DNA of 64,000 nt from Corticium candelabrum (GCF_963422355.1 NC_085096.1:6720717-6784716); one strand, 5' to 3'. Counted from the stretch's first letter, positions 1 through 10,294 are shown. Notes: a model not told the origin generated them from the letters alone. Numbers and translations are program-made.

Positions 1-122
1 CACACAGGAGCCGACCAAATCGATAGTGTTAAAGGAATTTACGACAGACTCACTTAAGGCCAGTAGAAAAGTGATCAAGACTGCAAATGGACAGAAATTG
101 CACATCCACGGCTCAATGCAAT
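1..122 (+). mobile_element. possible LTR-element protease fragment (fossil)
   Basis: A short open stretch at the very start of the window reads like the middle of a retropepsin-like domain, with a TANG-type motif followed by a hydrophobic strand. It is only about 40 codons long and runs off the left edge. It is probably a scrap of a Gypsy-type element and is broken. No terminal repeats are visible. From 123 to about 519 I see no recognisable gene. Confidence 0.22.
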
Positions 123-519
123 AGAAGTCACACGGGGAAGACGTTGTTGTTACTTCTATTTGCTAGTGTAGACTCTCTACGAATCGTCAGTACAAATTTC
201 TTAGAAACGATGCGTATGACAATTGAGGCGTTGATGGGGAAGAACCTGGTAACCCTCACCTAAGTCATATTTGAGATAAATCACTGTTGGGCTATGATAG
301 GTAGTCTTTTATGGTGGGTGGAGTTTGTGTGGGTTACCAGGTTTTTTACATACAAAAAGATGCACCGTATGTACACCGAGTGGGCGTATCTGCTATCCAT
401 TTGGGACAAGAGCCTGGTAACCAACATCGAATGTGTTTGCCGGCAATCACGTGATCCCGTTTTTTTGCTTTGTTCTGGGACTGTTCCGTGTTTGTAGACG
501 TAGTGTTGTTTCCTGCAAG

Positions 520-804
520 ATGTTTGAAAGCATTAGCTCGTCAGCTGACAACGCTGGGACCGCAGCGGAGAGTGTGATTGCGGATAACGGAAACCAACAC
601 ATGGAGGCGAAAATACGATTGTGTCATGAGAAGTCTTGGAAGCGCAATGACAGGAAATGAAGGAAAGACTCTGGTCAGGAATACGTAGGACACCAAGGAA
701 AGCTTAAGGATAAGAGGTCAATAGGACCAGACTGCCGGTGTCCCCTTCGTTGTTTCGAGAAAGTCCCTGAAGCAGCGAGAGAGCAAATATACCATGTGAA
801 AGTT
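520..804 (+). pseudogene. N-terminal fragment of an uncharacterised repeat-family protein
   Basis: The frame starting with ATG at 520 reads about 95 codons with one in-frame TGA (658-660). After the stop it contains a GQEY motif, then a Cys-rich stretch (DCRCPLRC) and a helical segment ending in REQIY. I recall this order, [GS]-x-EY followed by C-x-C-x3-C and an REEI-like helix, as the N-terminus of a multi-copy uncharacterised protein family of invertebrates, probably transposon-borne. The similarity stops near 800, where a LINE-like reading frame begins, so a LINE insertion may have cut it. The TGA sits where a basic residue would fit, consistent with a CGA to TGA change. Function unknown. 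Confidence 0.35.
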
Positions 805-814
805 TTGACATTCG

Positions 815-1185
815 AACAATTACTATTGATGAAGTTATCTGGAAGCTAAAAAAAGCGCGCAACGGTTCAGCTAATAATCCACTGGACGGAATTTCCTATT
901 TAGTTTAGAAGAAGTGCCAGTCTCGTGCTCGCTATTGTGGACTTGCTGAATTGCTGCTGGTTGTCAGGTCAGGTTCCACCCAGCTCTGGAAATCTGGAGT
1001 TATTCGTCTAATAGCCAAGATTAGCGCCAAGACTTCATGCTTACAAACAGTTACTTTGATACATCTGTACAAAAAGCATTCATTCCTGGAATTTGTGCAA
1101 CAGAAAAAGATCACTCTAAGTTATGGTCAGACTTGAATGACGCTAAAAGTAGTGAGCACATCCAGGCGTGCAGCCTATAAGGGGT
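815..1185 (+). mobile_element. LINE reverse-transcriptase remnant (R2/NeSL-like)
   Basis: The forward frame reads a non-LTR reverse transcriptase fingers region: a helix with LKKARNGSANNPLDGISYLV (about 850-906), then LWKSGVIRLIAK (about 981-1016), the usual W-K-x-G-x-I-x-L-I-x-K block. A second frame from about 1054 reads FIPGICATEKDHSKLW, matching the family block with a GF-x-PG motif and an invariant helix. There is an in-frame TAG after YLV and a frame change before FIPG, so it is a dead 5'-truncated piece of about 370 bp. Assignment to the R2/NeSL group rests on my memory of the FIPG block and is tentative. Confidence 0.5.
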
Positions 1186-1876
1186 TCACGGTTGCACGTG
1201 AACCCCCCATTGCCCGGGCGCCAAACCTCCTAGTATCCTTCTGGCTGCGCCGTAGACTAAATTAAATATATGTGACGTACGTGTACGTATCAGCTCGTGC
1301 ACACTGTCATTGTCCTTTTGCAAGTAGGAGGGTGAAGTCATAGTCAGTCTCCGTCTGCGACCACAAACCCCACCCCATACCCCGCACCGACCGACTGGCT
1401 TGCGAGGCTACTCTGCTCGTGTCATGTGACGGCGTGTGTGTTACAAGTTGCAATTGAAGCGTTGTACAGTGTACTTCTGTGGACTCGCTCACGTCTTCAC
1501 TATCAGGTTACTGGTACGTTATTACATTGTTAGTCTATCAGATCTTGCACTAGTCGCCAGTGGCTACCCTGCTGCAATTTCCGGGAGTTTTCCTTCTTTG
1601 TGCTTATTCAGAGGAAGTTAGAGTGGGCCTCGAGTAACGTTTGACTATACTTGGGTTACTGTAATACAGCTGGAGTTGTCTTGAGTAATTATGGCTTCGA
1701 CACTAAAATTTTCACGGTTAGAGCTAGTAGAATGGATTGGAGTTAGGAAGGTGCAAACGTATTTAGACACCTCAAATACTATACACCTGTGTATCGATCA
1801 TCCATACACGTATGTGTACTTCCCGCTAGGATGAGGCGTCTCAGACTCTAGTAGACTACTTCCATGGCGCGAAATC

Positions 1877-2875
1877 GTGGGTGTGGCGTCTTATGCATGT
1901 GTAATGCCGATTGCGCTGTCACAGGTTTCATCAAATTCGTTGTATTACCTTGCCATGGAGTACGTTGACCGTTCTGCCCTGAAGAATGTACTTGATCGTA
2001 TTCAGGAAGAACACGACTCAGACTTTCTGTCTGTCCTAATCACTAAGACCGGTGACAGTCTGATTTCTTTGGGATTTGCTTCGAACAGGCAACTTTGCAA
2101 AGTTGGAATATTTGCTCTAGACTCTCTTGCAGAGTCTCTTCAGCCAGCTGACTTACTAAACGACCTCAGGCCTTGCAAAGTGTATGGTGATGGCAACTGT
2201 CTTTTTCGAAGTGCTTCTGTTTTATGTTGTGGAGACGAAAGCTGGCATCTGGAATTCCGAATAGCCTGCCTTACAGAGCTGTGGCTTCACTGGAAATGGT
2301 ATGCTGAATCATTTTGTGCATTAGCCAAGAGTGTCGAGGAAGAACAACCAAGCCTCAGTGTTGTCTCGCTACTTTCATCTACACTCTCGGATGATGCAAA
2401 CGTGTTGTTTATATCTCAAAGGCATGCAGGTGTGACTACAGAGGAAGAGTTTGGCAATGCCATAAGGCGGCAAGCCATCCATACATCCAAGTCAGGTGTA
2501 TATGCATCGTTGCTACACATTGCTGCATTGGCGTCGGTTGTTGGCGACAAGGTAAAATCTGTTCACCCCAATAAGAATGAAGGAATCCGTTCCTTTATGA
2601 ACACAGTATTTTCACCCACAGTTGAGGCTTCTCACAATGTACAAGCTGCCGGTACACAGCAGACTTTAAGTATTATGTGCAGCCGTTCATCACTATGTCA
2701 GACTGTACACTAGAGCCCTAACCACTTCGTATCTCTGATTGAACCAACTCACATTCCCACGAATGTTGCATGTGATAACAGTAGGTCTCGATTAGCTGCA
2801 AATTCAAGTCGAAAGCAGTCACCCTTGTGGGACTTTACAAAGATGACTCTGGCAAAAAAAAAGGAAGATCATACG
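1877..2875 (+). pseudogene. OTU-like cysteine protease domain, vertnin-like
   Basis: The frame from 1877 to the TAG at 2711-2713 encodes 278 residues. Residues about 107-120 give VYGDGNCLFRSAS, the catalytic Asp-x-x-Cys loop of OTU proteases. A following ELR-like helix and the LLHIAALASVVGDKVKSVHP block match the arrangement I know from vertnin and related OTU-like proteins. Directly after the stop, in the same frame, PNHFVSLIEP (2717-2746) supplies the catalytic-histidine motif, so one TAG, probably from TGG, separates Cys and His. The frame then reaches a run of nine A at 2853-2862. OTU domains cleave ubiquitin-type linkages in active members; activity here is inference, and the copy is broken. 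The start is uncertain, since upstream introns cannot be excluded. It appears to continue into the adjacent hAT reading frame. Confidence 0.6.
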
Positions 2876-5483
2876 TGATGAAGTGAATGGAAGTATGAAA
2901 GTATGTTGCAACTATCCCACCATTCCCGTTTCTACACAACAAAATGACAGCATATCCGACGGCACCTGTTTGATGTCTTCTGATAGAAACACTCAAAGCA
3001 GTATAGCAAGTGAAGCCCTGCAACTACCAAGTCAGCCAAGAGCTTCATCGTCTTCCTAGAGCCCCTTCTTTCATTTGAAATGTCAAGATGGCAAACAACA
3101 TTCTTCGCCAAGGTCACTGACATTACAGGTAAGTCATACTTCCTTTGTTCTTCCTCCACTATCACTATCACAAGAAGAGACGAGGAACAGTGATGACTTA
3201 GAAAGCCAACTACAATCAAAGACTGGGGAAAAACGTGTTGAGGAGTGGGATATTGGGAACTTCTACAGGAAAGAGACAACGTCTGACTCTGGGAAGCACG
3301 ACTTGTTGAAGAATGTTTACAAGCCGCCAAAGTCGTTTATTTTTCCAGAACAGAAACGATATGGTCGCACACGTCACTTTCGTATACAGTGGCTAAGCAC
3401 ATACCCCTGGTTGGTGTATTCTCCTGCCCTAAACGGGGGCTTCTGTTTGACTTGTACGCTGTTTGCCAAGAACAAAGATAAGCTCGGTCAACTTACGACC
3501 AGCCCAATGGTCAACCTTGCTCGGGCATCGACTACACTACCTAAGCATTCGAAACAGGCATGTCATATTGGTGGTCAACGTGACTACGCTGGTTTTATAG
3601 CCCATGTTTCAGGACGTGCGAACGTTGCACAGCAAGTAGTCGATCACAGGACTAAAACTAACGCAGCCAACAGAGAAAAATTGAGGTCCATTATCAAATA
3701 CCTAATCTTTTGTGGCAAACAGAATCTTGCTTTAAGGGGACATCGCTCCAAAAGTTTCAGTGCTACTTCATCTGACACCGAAACAAACCCTGGCAACTTT
3801 TTAGCTTTGCTGAAGTTTCGCATTGATGCTGGAGACACTGCCTTGGGTACTAGTTTTCTGTTACAAGGAAGAGGACCAAAAAACGGTTACCTACTTTTCA
3901 CCTCAAATCCCAAATGATCTGTTGGAATGCATTGGAGGCTGGATTCAGGACACGCTCTTGGAGTCCCCGTTCGAGCAGCCTCATTCTTTTCACACTGTGC
4001 TGATGAAGCAACTGATGCTCAAACAAGGAGCAGATGCCTCTCGTTATTCGACACGTTGATAGGCAAGGTTATGTCCGTGAAGGCTTCTTTGAATTTGTGT
4101 TGTGTGATACTGGGACAACTGGCCATGCACTAGCAGAAAAGCTCACGAACAAGGTCACTGAGTTTGGGCTAGCACTGAGTAAGCTGCGGGGTCAGTCATA
4201 TGATGGAGCTGGGAACATGGCTGGACGCTTGACCGGTACTGCTGCAGCAATTTGTAGGAACCACCCCAAGGCCATTTACGTCCATTGTTCGTCACATGCA
4301 CTAAACCTTGCTATTGTTAGCTGCTTGAATGTGCAGCATGTGAAGAAAATGTGGTGTGTCTTGAAAGAAGTTGGCCTCCTTTTCAGCAATTCACTAAGCG
4401 GCAGTCAGCATTGGAAATTCAGATAGATGCTCTGCCTTTTGTTAGCTCCAACAGAAGAAAGCTAGTCGATCTATGTCGCACCGATGGATGGCACGGCAGT
4501 CTGCTCTGGTTGCGTTTGCTGATATATATATATATATGTTCCAGTAGTAGCAGCCCTGCAAGAGGTGAGTCAAGGTAAACACTGGAGTCCTGATTCAGCT
4601 GGAGCAGCTTCCACACTTCTATCCTCCATCACTCAGTTTCATATGCACATTTTGTATTTCTAAACAAGTTCTTGGATACGTTCATGGTCACACCACAGCG
4701 CTGCAAAAGACAAGCAAAGACATTTGTAATGCATATCAAGAAGTGAAAACTGTGACAGAGACATTGCACAGAGTTCGTGAGGACATTGACATCTATCATG
4801 GACAGTGGTATAGACTTGCTGAATCTATGGCTGAGAAGGTAGGAGTCAACGCATCCCTACCAAGGATATGTTGAAGACAGACCAACCGTCAAAACACACC
4901 AGCAGCAACTCCTGAAGAATACTTCAAGCGAACAATCGCCATTCCGGTGGTCGATGATGTGTGCAACCAAATGAGAGATAGATTCTCGAACATGCAGCAG
5001 CTTGCTGTCAAGGGTCTATACCTCATTCCTTCGACCTTCCTTGAAGACCCTGCCAGGTCCCGAGATTCTGTTTACAAATTTGCAGAAGAGTATCGAGAAG
5101 ACCTTCCTGACCCTTCCCTTCTTGGCCTACAAGCTGAGTTAGATTTGTGGGAAGTTCACTGGAGAAGCAGACCTGTCACTGAAGTGCTTCTTGACACTGC
5201 CTCTGCGACACTGGTGTGTACCATGGGAAATATATTTCCAAATATCCAAAGTCTTCTGGCTCTTGTGTGCACAATTCCATTCTCAGCAGTAGAGTGTGAA
5301 CGGTCTGTGAGTTGCTTGAGGCGCTTGAAGACAAACCTACGTAGTACTATGAGCGCTACTCGTCTGACTGCTCTTGCTCTCTTGCATACACACTATAACT
5401 TAGAAATTGATATAAATGCTGTTATTGGTCGTTTTCAACGCAAACATCCTCGTAGAATGGTTGCAGTTGACTTTATGTCATAA
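2862..5483 (+). pseudogene. decayed hAT transposase (ZMYM1-like, TTF finger plus DUF4371)
   Basis: This is a broken relative of the intact 904-aa transposase downstream. The frame 2862-3917, with one TAG at 3057-3059, carries the TTF-type zinc finger ([20 protein letters not shown], then CLTCTLF). A shifted frame around 3990 gives HCADEATDAQ (first catalytic Asp). The frame 4034-4426 gives the LRGQSYDGAGNMAG block (second Asp) and HCSSHALNL. The region near 4440-4600 aligns to the KLVDLCKTRW block but is interrupted by a TA run at 4518-4536. The last open frame, 4947-5483, holds the dimerisation domain with VECERSVSCLRRLK and the catalytic Glu. At least six frame or stop breaks are visible. 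Its N-terminal side is in the same frame as, or one base off from, the OTU domain, suggesting one original polyprotein. Confidence 0.75.
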
Positions 5484-5749
5484 TATGTGTCAGCCGGTCT
5501 ATGCTTCTAGATCCACAGTTGACTTAAGTGTTTTGTTCACGTTCAACAGTTGAGTTAAAATAGTGTGTTTGATTCAGTTCGTTAACTAACGTTGTTTATA
5601 CAAGTAATATGAGAGCAGTATAGTCAAGACCGTTCACAGGATCTTCACGATAGTACATTGTTTCGTGCCATTGATCTCTTGCATTATGGATTTGTTAATA
5701 AAATTAACAAATAATACGTTCACTCAATTACGATTGTAAACCCTGTGAT
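5484..5749. other. AT-rich spacer
   Basis: No open frame or recognisable repeat is seen here. It lies between the end of the decayed hAT frame and the left terminus of the intact hAT element, and probably belongs to the 3' non-coding part of the older element. Confidence 0.4.
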
Positions 5750-8700
5750 CAGTAGCGTAGCTCAAGAGGTTTCCAGGGGGTCTGGAAACCCCCCAAGCAA
5801 CAGCCGTCTAATATCAACTCATTGTCTTACGTCACACCTTCTCCCGTACAGTTTTTGATATAGATTCGGCAGTGATTCCTGTGGTGTACTGTACACCCTA
5901 CATACGCTCCGTGACCGGCAGGGACGTCAAGGCACGCCTAACGCGCGCTAGTGTTCCAACTTTGCACGTGGCGGGCACCTTTCCTAGTCTCCTGACACGT
6001 GAAGAGAGGGAATTTCCGAAAGTGACTGTGGACAATGAAGAGGCGTTCTAAAGACCAACTGACCATCAGTGCTCTCTTTGAAGCTGCTAGAAAGAGATCT
6101 CGAGGCGGGGACCCCACTCAAGAGAGTGTAGATTCTGAGCGGGCATCGTCGCATTCCATCAATTTGGAACTGAACCCAATGACAAGTGAAGCATATGAAA
6201 CTGCAGACCTCAGTATAGAAGTCACTGGATCTGGTGGCAGCGGGGATCATGTAAGCGATCGTGTTGAAGTGCTTGCATTTGTCAATGGGGATGAACGTGA
6301 TCCTGCTGAAGCCTGCAGAGCGATTAGTGAGTGTACTGCAGTCGGCGGCTGTACAGTAATAAATAGTGTATCGTATGATGTCGTAGGAAACGATGTTGGA
6401 GAACTGGTAGATCCAAACAAACTGCAGGATGATACAAAGCTCTCCTTGCTGTTGGGTCATTTTGTTCCAGACAGCCACTTTCCGTTTCCTCCTCGGCAAG
6501 AGAAGAAGAGTGGGCGAGATACCAAGCGCTATTTTCAATTACAATGGCTTGAAAAGTATAACTGGCTAGTTTATTCTCCAAGCCAAAATGGTGGATATTG
6601 TCTACCTTGTGCACTTTTCAGCACTGATCAATCAACAGGCCAGCTCTGCAAACAAGCAATGGTAAAGTTCACCAAAGCGTCTGAGACCCTTAGAAAGCAT
6701 GACCAACAGGAATGTCATAAGGTCTGCTGTACCAGGGCCAGCCATTTCATTGCAACCAGGAGACATGGTCAGGCAAATATTCTTCAGCTTGTCGTAGACC
6801 AAGGGAGTAAGCAAAAACAGGAAAATATAGCCAAGCTTTGTGCCTTGATCAAGACTGTAGAGTTTTGTGGACGCCAGAACATTTCTTTGCGTGGCCACAG
6901 AGAGAAAGGATTTACTTGGGACCCCAACGAACAGTTAGCATGTAATCCTGGAAACTTTCTAGCTCTATTGCGTTTTCGTGTGGACGCAGGTGATGAACAC
7001 TTGTTGAGGGACTTCCATATGTCTCAGTCTGCTCGAGGACTACGTGCGTCTTACCTGAGCCCAACAATACAGAACGAGTTGATTGAGTGCTGTGGGAAGG
7101 TTATACAAGAAGACATATTGAGAGATGTCAGAAAAGCACCATTTTTCTCAGTGTGTGCAGACGAATCTGCTGATGCCAGCAACCAAGAACAGTTGCCCCT
7201 GGTTCTTCGTTTCGTCGATGAGTCTGGACTCATTCGTGAAGAGTTGGCTGAATTTCTCTGTTGCTCTGATGGCACCACCGGGCTAGCTTTAGCTAATCTG
7301 CTACTGACCACAATGACGGAAATGGGCTTGCAGCCAAAAGAGAAGCTTCGTGGACAAGGCTACGACGGTGCAGGGAATATGGCTGGACCTTTGCAGGGTT
7401 GTGCAAGCAGAGTAACTGCAGAATGCCCAAAAGCGCTGTACCTCCATTGCAGTGCACATTGTCTCAACCTGTGTATAATAAGGCTAAGCAAACTGCCTTT
7501 CATCCAGTCTATGTGGTCATCATTGTTAGACGTCAACATCTTTTTCAAATATTCACCAAAGCGTGCTCATGCTATGGCTGAGATAGTTCATGAATGGCGT
7601 CAAGGAGAGGGTGGCGACTCAAAGAAAAAGTTGGTTGATTTGTGCAAAACAAGGTGGGTAGCGCGACATGAAGCCCTTGTCGTGTTTGCTGAGCTTTATC
7701 CAGCTGTTTTAACGACGTTGGAGACAATCAGCAGAAACAGGGGTGGAACAGTTACATGGAACGCTACTAGCTCCTCCTCTGCTACATCTCTCCACAATAA
7801 CCTAACCCAGTTCCGATTTCTTGCAACATTTGTGATAACATCAAAATTGATGGCTGCAATTCAAAGCCTAACATCAAGTCTCCAAGAGAAAGCCACAGAT
7901 GTTGCAAAGGCTTACAAACACGTCGCTAGAGTCATCTCCGTTCTTCAAGATATGCGGGACAACATCAACGACAGGCATGGTGAATGGTGGACAGACGTTC
8001 AGGCTTTGTGTCTGAAGACTGGAGTGCAAGAGAGTCTCCCAAGATATTGCAGTAGGCAGACGTACCGTGGGAACATTCCAGCGCAAACGCCAGTTGACTA
8101 CTATCGCCTGAACGTGAGTATACCGCTACTAGATGACATTATTTCGCAAATGAATATCCGGTTTGGAAACCTTCAACAACTAGCTATGAAAGGAATGTCA
8201 TTTATGCCGACGATTTTGCTACGTGATGCTTCAGCCAAAGCAGATATTCTTGAATTTGGAAAGGCATATCAAAGTGATTTTCCTACTGCGAGTCCGAACT
8301 TGGATGCGCTGTCTGCAGAAATTGACTTGTGGATTGCCATACTGAAATCACTGCTCATTTCAGAGCACCCCGCTACTGTAGCAGAAGCGTTGCGTTTGGC
8401 AATGGGTAATCCACTAATTCCAACTGTGTCGAGGCTATTGCGCCTTGTCTGCACCTGGCCTGTGACGTCCTGTGAGTGCGAGCGGTCTATAAGTGCTCTC
8501 AATCGCGTCAAGACATCTCTCCGGGCATCCATGTCGCAGATCCGATTCAACGGACTTGTCATGCTGCATGTCCATTACAACAGGAAGTTGTCACACTTGG
8601 ACGTGATCCGCTTATTTTCTGCCAGGAACCCGAGAAAGATTATTCTCCCAAACTTTGGAGAGCCATACTCAGACAGTGAACTAGCTAACACTTTTGTACT

Positions 8701-8868
8701 GGATACTGATTCACCAGAAGACACGTGGGACACTGAGCTAGACAGCTAAATGACTTAGTTTACAATTTTGAAGTTGTGTGAAACGTTTATGCTATTATCA
8801 TATTCACTACAGATATCAAGCTCGTAAGATTTGGAAACCCCTCTGGAAACCCTTGAGCTACGCCCCTG
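5750..8868 (+). mobile_element. hAT element, apparently complete, about 3.1 kb
   Basis: The left end reads CAGTAGCGTAGCTCAAGAGG from 5750. The reverse complement of the right end, terminating at 8868, reads CAGGGGCGTAGCTCAAGGG, followed on both sides by a GGTTTCCAG block. These are terminal inverted repeats of about 25-30 bp of hAT type (CA-G start). A single long coding frame fills the inside. The flanks share GTGAT (5744-5748 and 8869-8873), but a clean 8-bp duplication cannot be read because the right flank is itself a small CCCCTGGTGATCC duplication. With an intact frame and readable ends, this copy is likely young. Confidence 0.7.
6035..8749 (+). CDS. hAT family transposase, ZMYM1-like, 904 aa
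   Basis: This single uninterrupted frame encodes a cut-and-paste transposase that would act on its own element in the nucleus. The N-terminus is basic (MKRRSKDQLTISALF) and then acidic and low in complexity to about residue 160. A TTF-type zinc finger follows at about 165-235 (YFQLQWLEKYNWLVYSPS, then CLPCALF). The RNase H-like core has the first Asp at about 375 (VCADESADAS) and the second at about 443 (GQGYDGAGNMAG), HCSAHCLNL at about 474, and a KTRW motif at about 538. The catalytic Glu lies in the hAT dimerisation region at about 814 (SCECERSISALNRVK). Length and order match ZMYM1-like/DUF4371 hAT proteins of animals. The ATG at 6035 is the first in a frame that stays open and lies 285 bp inside the left end. 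All expected catalytic residues are present, so it could be active. Confidence 0.9.
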   Translation: MKRRSKDQLTISALFEAARKRSRGGDPTQESVDSERASSHSINLELNPMTSEAYETADLSIEVTGSGGSGDHVSDRVEVLAFVNGDERDPAEACRAISECTAVGGCTVINSVSYDVVGNDVGELVDPNKLQDDTKLSLLLGHFVPDSHFPFPPRQEKKSGRDTKRYFQLQWLEKYNWLVYSPSQNGGYCLPCALFSTDQSTGQLCKQAMVKFTKASETLRKHDQQECHKVCCTRASHFIATRRHGQANILQLVVDQGSKQKQENIAKLCALIKTVEFCGRQNISLRGHREKGFTWDPNEQLACNPGNFLALLRFRVDAGDEHLLRDFHMSQSARGLRASYLSPTIQNELIECCGKVIQEDILRDVRKAPFFSVCADESADASNQEQLPLVLRFVDESGLIREELAEFLCCSDGTTGLALANLLLTTMTEMGLQPKEKLRGQGYDGAGNMAGPLQGCASRVTAECPKALYLHCSAHCLNLCIIRLSKLPFIQSMWSSLLDVNIFFKYSPKRAHAMAEIVHEWRQGEGGDSKKKLVDLCKTRWVARHEALVVFAELYPAVLTTLETISRNRGGTVTWNATSSSSATSLHNNLTQFRFLATFVITSKLMAAIQSLTSSLQEKATDVAKAYKHVARVISVLQDMRDNINDRHGEWWTDVQALCLKTGVQESLPRYCSRQTYRGNIPAQTPVDYYRLNVSIPLLDDIISQMNIRFGNLQQLAMKGMSFMPTILLRDASAKADILEFGKAYQSDFPTASPNLDALSAEIDLWIAILKSLLISEHPATVAEALRLAMGNPLIPTVSRLLRLVCTWPVTSCECERSISALNRVKTSLRASMSQIRFNGLVMLHVHYNRKLSHLDVIRLFSARNPRKIILPNFGEPYSDSELANTFVLDTDSPEDTWDTELDS

Positions 8869-8919
8869 GTGATCCGCCCCTGGTGATCCCCCCCAACTAA
8901 CCCTTGGGCTACGCGCCTG

Positions 8920-9340
8920 CAGCTACAGCTACAGAAGCTGCTATATAGTAGAAACTTGAGGGGAGTCAGAAACAGCCAAGAGTTCTAAGTAGAATTATGT
9001 TGTTGTGTTAGAAGGGGTATGTGTAGCATGAATGACGATACGGGGTTTCTGGGATGGGCATGCGCGAGAGAGACTAGCGTAGTGTTGCACTGAAATAGAA
9101 CTGTCTGACGAGCCACTACACCCACATAGCTTAATTACTGTCGAGGCCGCAACCCACTAAGACCAGAATAATCTGGCAGCCGGAATGTACAAATTGTACC
9201 ATGCGCAACTACTACCACCACATACATACAGCGCAAATGGCCCGCAAATGCATTAAATTACAAAACAACTGATCGCCGATCTTAGTTGACAACTGCGGCC
9301 AATCAAACAAGTTGAGAAACTTCCAACACAAGCGTGGAGT
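8920..9340. other. no gene seen
   Basis: Mixed-composition sequence with short CTACAG repeats just after 8919 and otherwise nothing recognisable. Confidence 0.4.
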
Positions 9341-9344
9341 GGGC

Positions 9345-9355
9345 GCCGCCATCTT
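9345..9355 (-). promoter_or_regulatory. YY1-like promoter motif
   Basis: The plus strand reads GCCGCCATCTT, whose reverse complement AAGATGGCGGC is the classical YY1 core found near start sites of TATA-less animal promoters. It is GC-rich and sits in an otherwise AT-rich stretch, right before the 12-bp minisatellite. No clear gene can be tied to it, so its use as a promoter is inference. Confidence 0.3.
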
Positions 9356-9365
9356 ACCCACTTCC

Positions 9366-9425
9366 AAACGCCCGGATAAACTCCCGGCTAAACGCCCGGA
9401 TAAACACCCGAATAAACGCCCGGAT
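9366..9425 (+). repeat. 12-bp minisatellite, five units
   Basis: Five contiguous 12-bp units based on AAACGCCCGGAT run with one to three changes each. In one frame they would encode a KRPD-type repeat inside a short open frame (9312-9554). That frame has no other support, so I treat this as non-coding repeat. Confidence 0.8.
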
Positions 9426-9838
9426 AACTATATGCCACATATCCTGTACAGCTTCAATACTGTACGTGAAATTTGCCACTTCGCTAAAGCAAACGGCTAC
9501 GTACGTGGCGGTAAGTATGCAGAACTCTGTAGCTGGACGATGCCTTTTCAGTAGCGTTTGTGTAGGTCGTCTTGAAAACAGAGAAGAGTGTACGTAGCGT
9601 TGTTCAGCGCAACACGTAGCCTTCGCGTCTAGTGGACACAAGTTGTCAATTCGCAATACTCAAGCAGTATGCCCCAGTTTACACGACGCAATAGTTGTAC
9701 AGGTTCTGGATACTAATTGATTGGAATAAATAGAAATGATCGTCATTTGAGGTAAAAGTATTGACTTATTGGATCATTGATGCAATAGCACCCCAGCTAA
9801 TTGGGGCTAGTCGTATTCTTCTTGATGCTATGAAAAAC

Positions 9839-10294
9839 CTATTTACATATCAGTCCTGTAAACAGAGGTGATGTAATATCTGAGAGTAGTAACCTACGGT
9901 TACTGGTACTATGGTGTATTTGAGAATCAAACTCTATCACACAAGATAAATAATTAAGCAAGGGTACTGTACGCAGCATACGCAAAACAATTACATTAAA
10001 CACATATTTAATAGTGTTACTATTTTCAGTCATCTCAGAGCATGGGTTACTATTTGAGCATGTGTTTACTATTGTTTTAATCCTCCTCAACAGAGAATAT
10101 CCCGAGTATGCTTTCATTGACGAATGTTTTGTCTGTCTTATGTTATACTTTCGAGCAACAGCTTGAATGGATGACATGCTGGCTTCCAAAGCGGCTGCCC
10201 ACTTCTCTTTAATTGTGAACGACCTCTTCGCAGCTACCATATTCCAAACTACTTCGGTGACCATGTGCATTGCCTTCGAGCTCCAAGACTGCAT
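9839..10294 (-). pseudogene. short frame with transposase-like helix-turn-helix start
   Basis: The minus frame of 151 codons begins with a stretch (about residues 22-52) rich in RSFTIKEKWAAALE followed by AVARKYNI. This is the pattern of the N-terminal helix-turn-helix of Tc1/pogo/Tigger-type transposases. The rest of the frame is low in coding character, and its C-terminal 100 bp is a dispersed repeat also found at 54195-54300. I read it as a transposase scrap fused to repeat sequence, not as a working gene. Confidence 0.3.
9890..10010 (-). repeat. dispersed repeat, copy 1 of 2 in the window
   Basis: About 110 bp matches, in inverse orientation, the segment at 54195-54300. Shared blocks include GTGTTTAATGTAATTGTTTT, the GCTTAATTATTTATCTTG block and a CAAATACACCA end. 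The two copies are roughly 80-85 percent alike by eye. No terminal repeats are obvious; it may be the tail of a longer family. Confidence 0.6.

Larger units (their letters stand above)
1163..8919 (+). mobile_element. candidate outer hAT-type element containing OTU and hAT coding pieces
   Basis: The sequence CAGGCGTGCAGCC at 1163 resembles the reverse complement of GGCTACGCGCCTG, which ends at 8919. Both begin CAGGCG as hAT termini often do, and a GGGGTTCACG...TGAACCCCCC motif follows inside the left end. If these are the two ends, the element contains the OTU-hAT pseudogene and was itself invaded by the intact hAT element at 5750-8868. I could not find a convincing 8-bp target duplication, and the left end overlaps what may be LINE sequence. 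The call is therefore tentative. Confidence 0.28.

Noticed and set aside
1877-2713. OTU frame as an independent host deubiquitinase gene
   Set aside because: It has an in-frame stop before the catalytic His, lies inside a transposon stack and reads into a hAT frame, so element cargo or fusion is more likely.
9312-9656. Short overlapping frames reading through the 12-bp minisatellite
   Set aside because: Open on both strands only because the repeat lacks stops; no domain or splice support.
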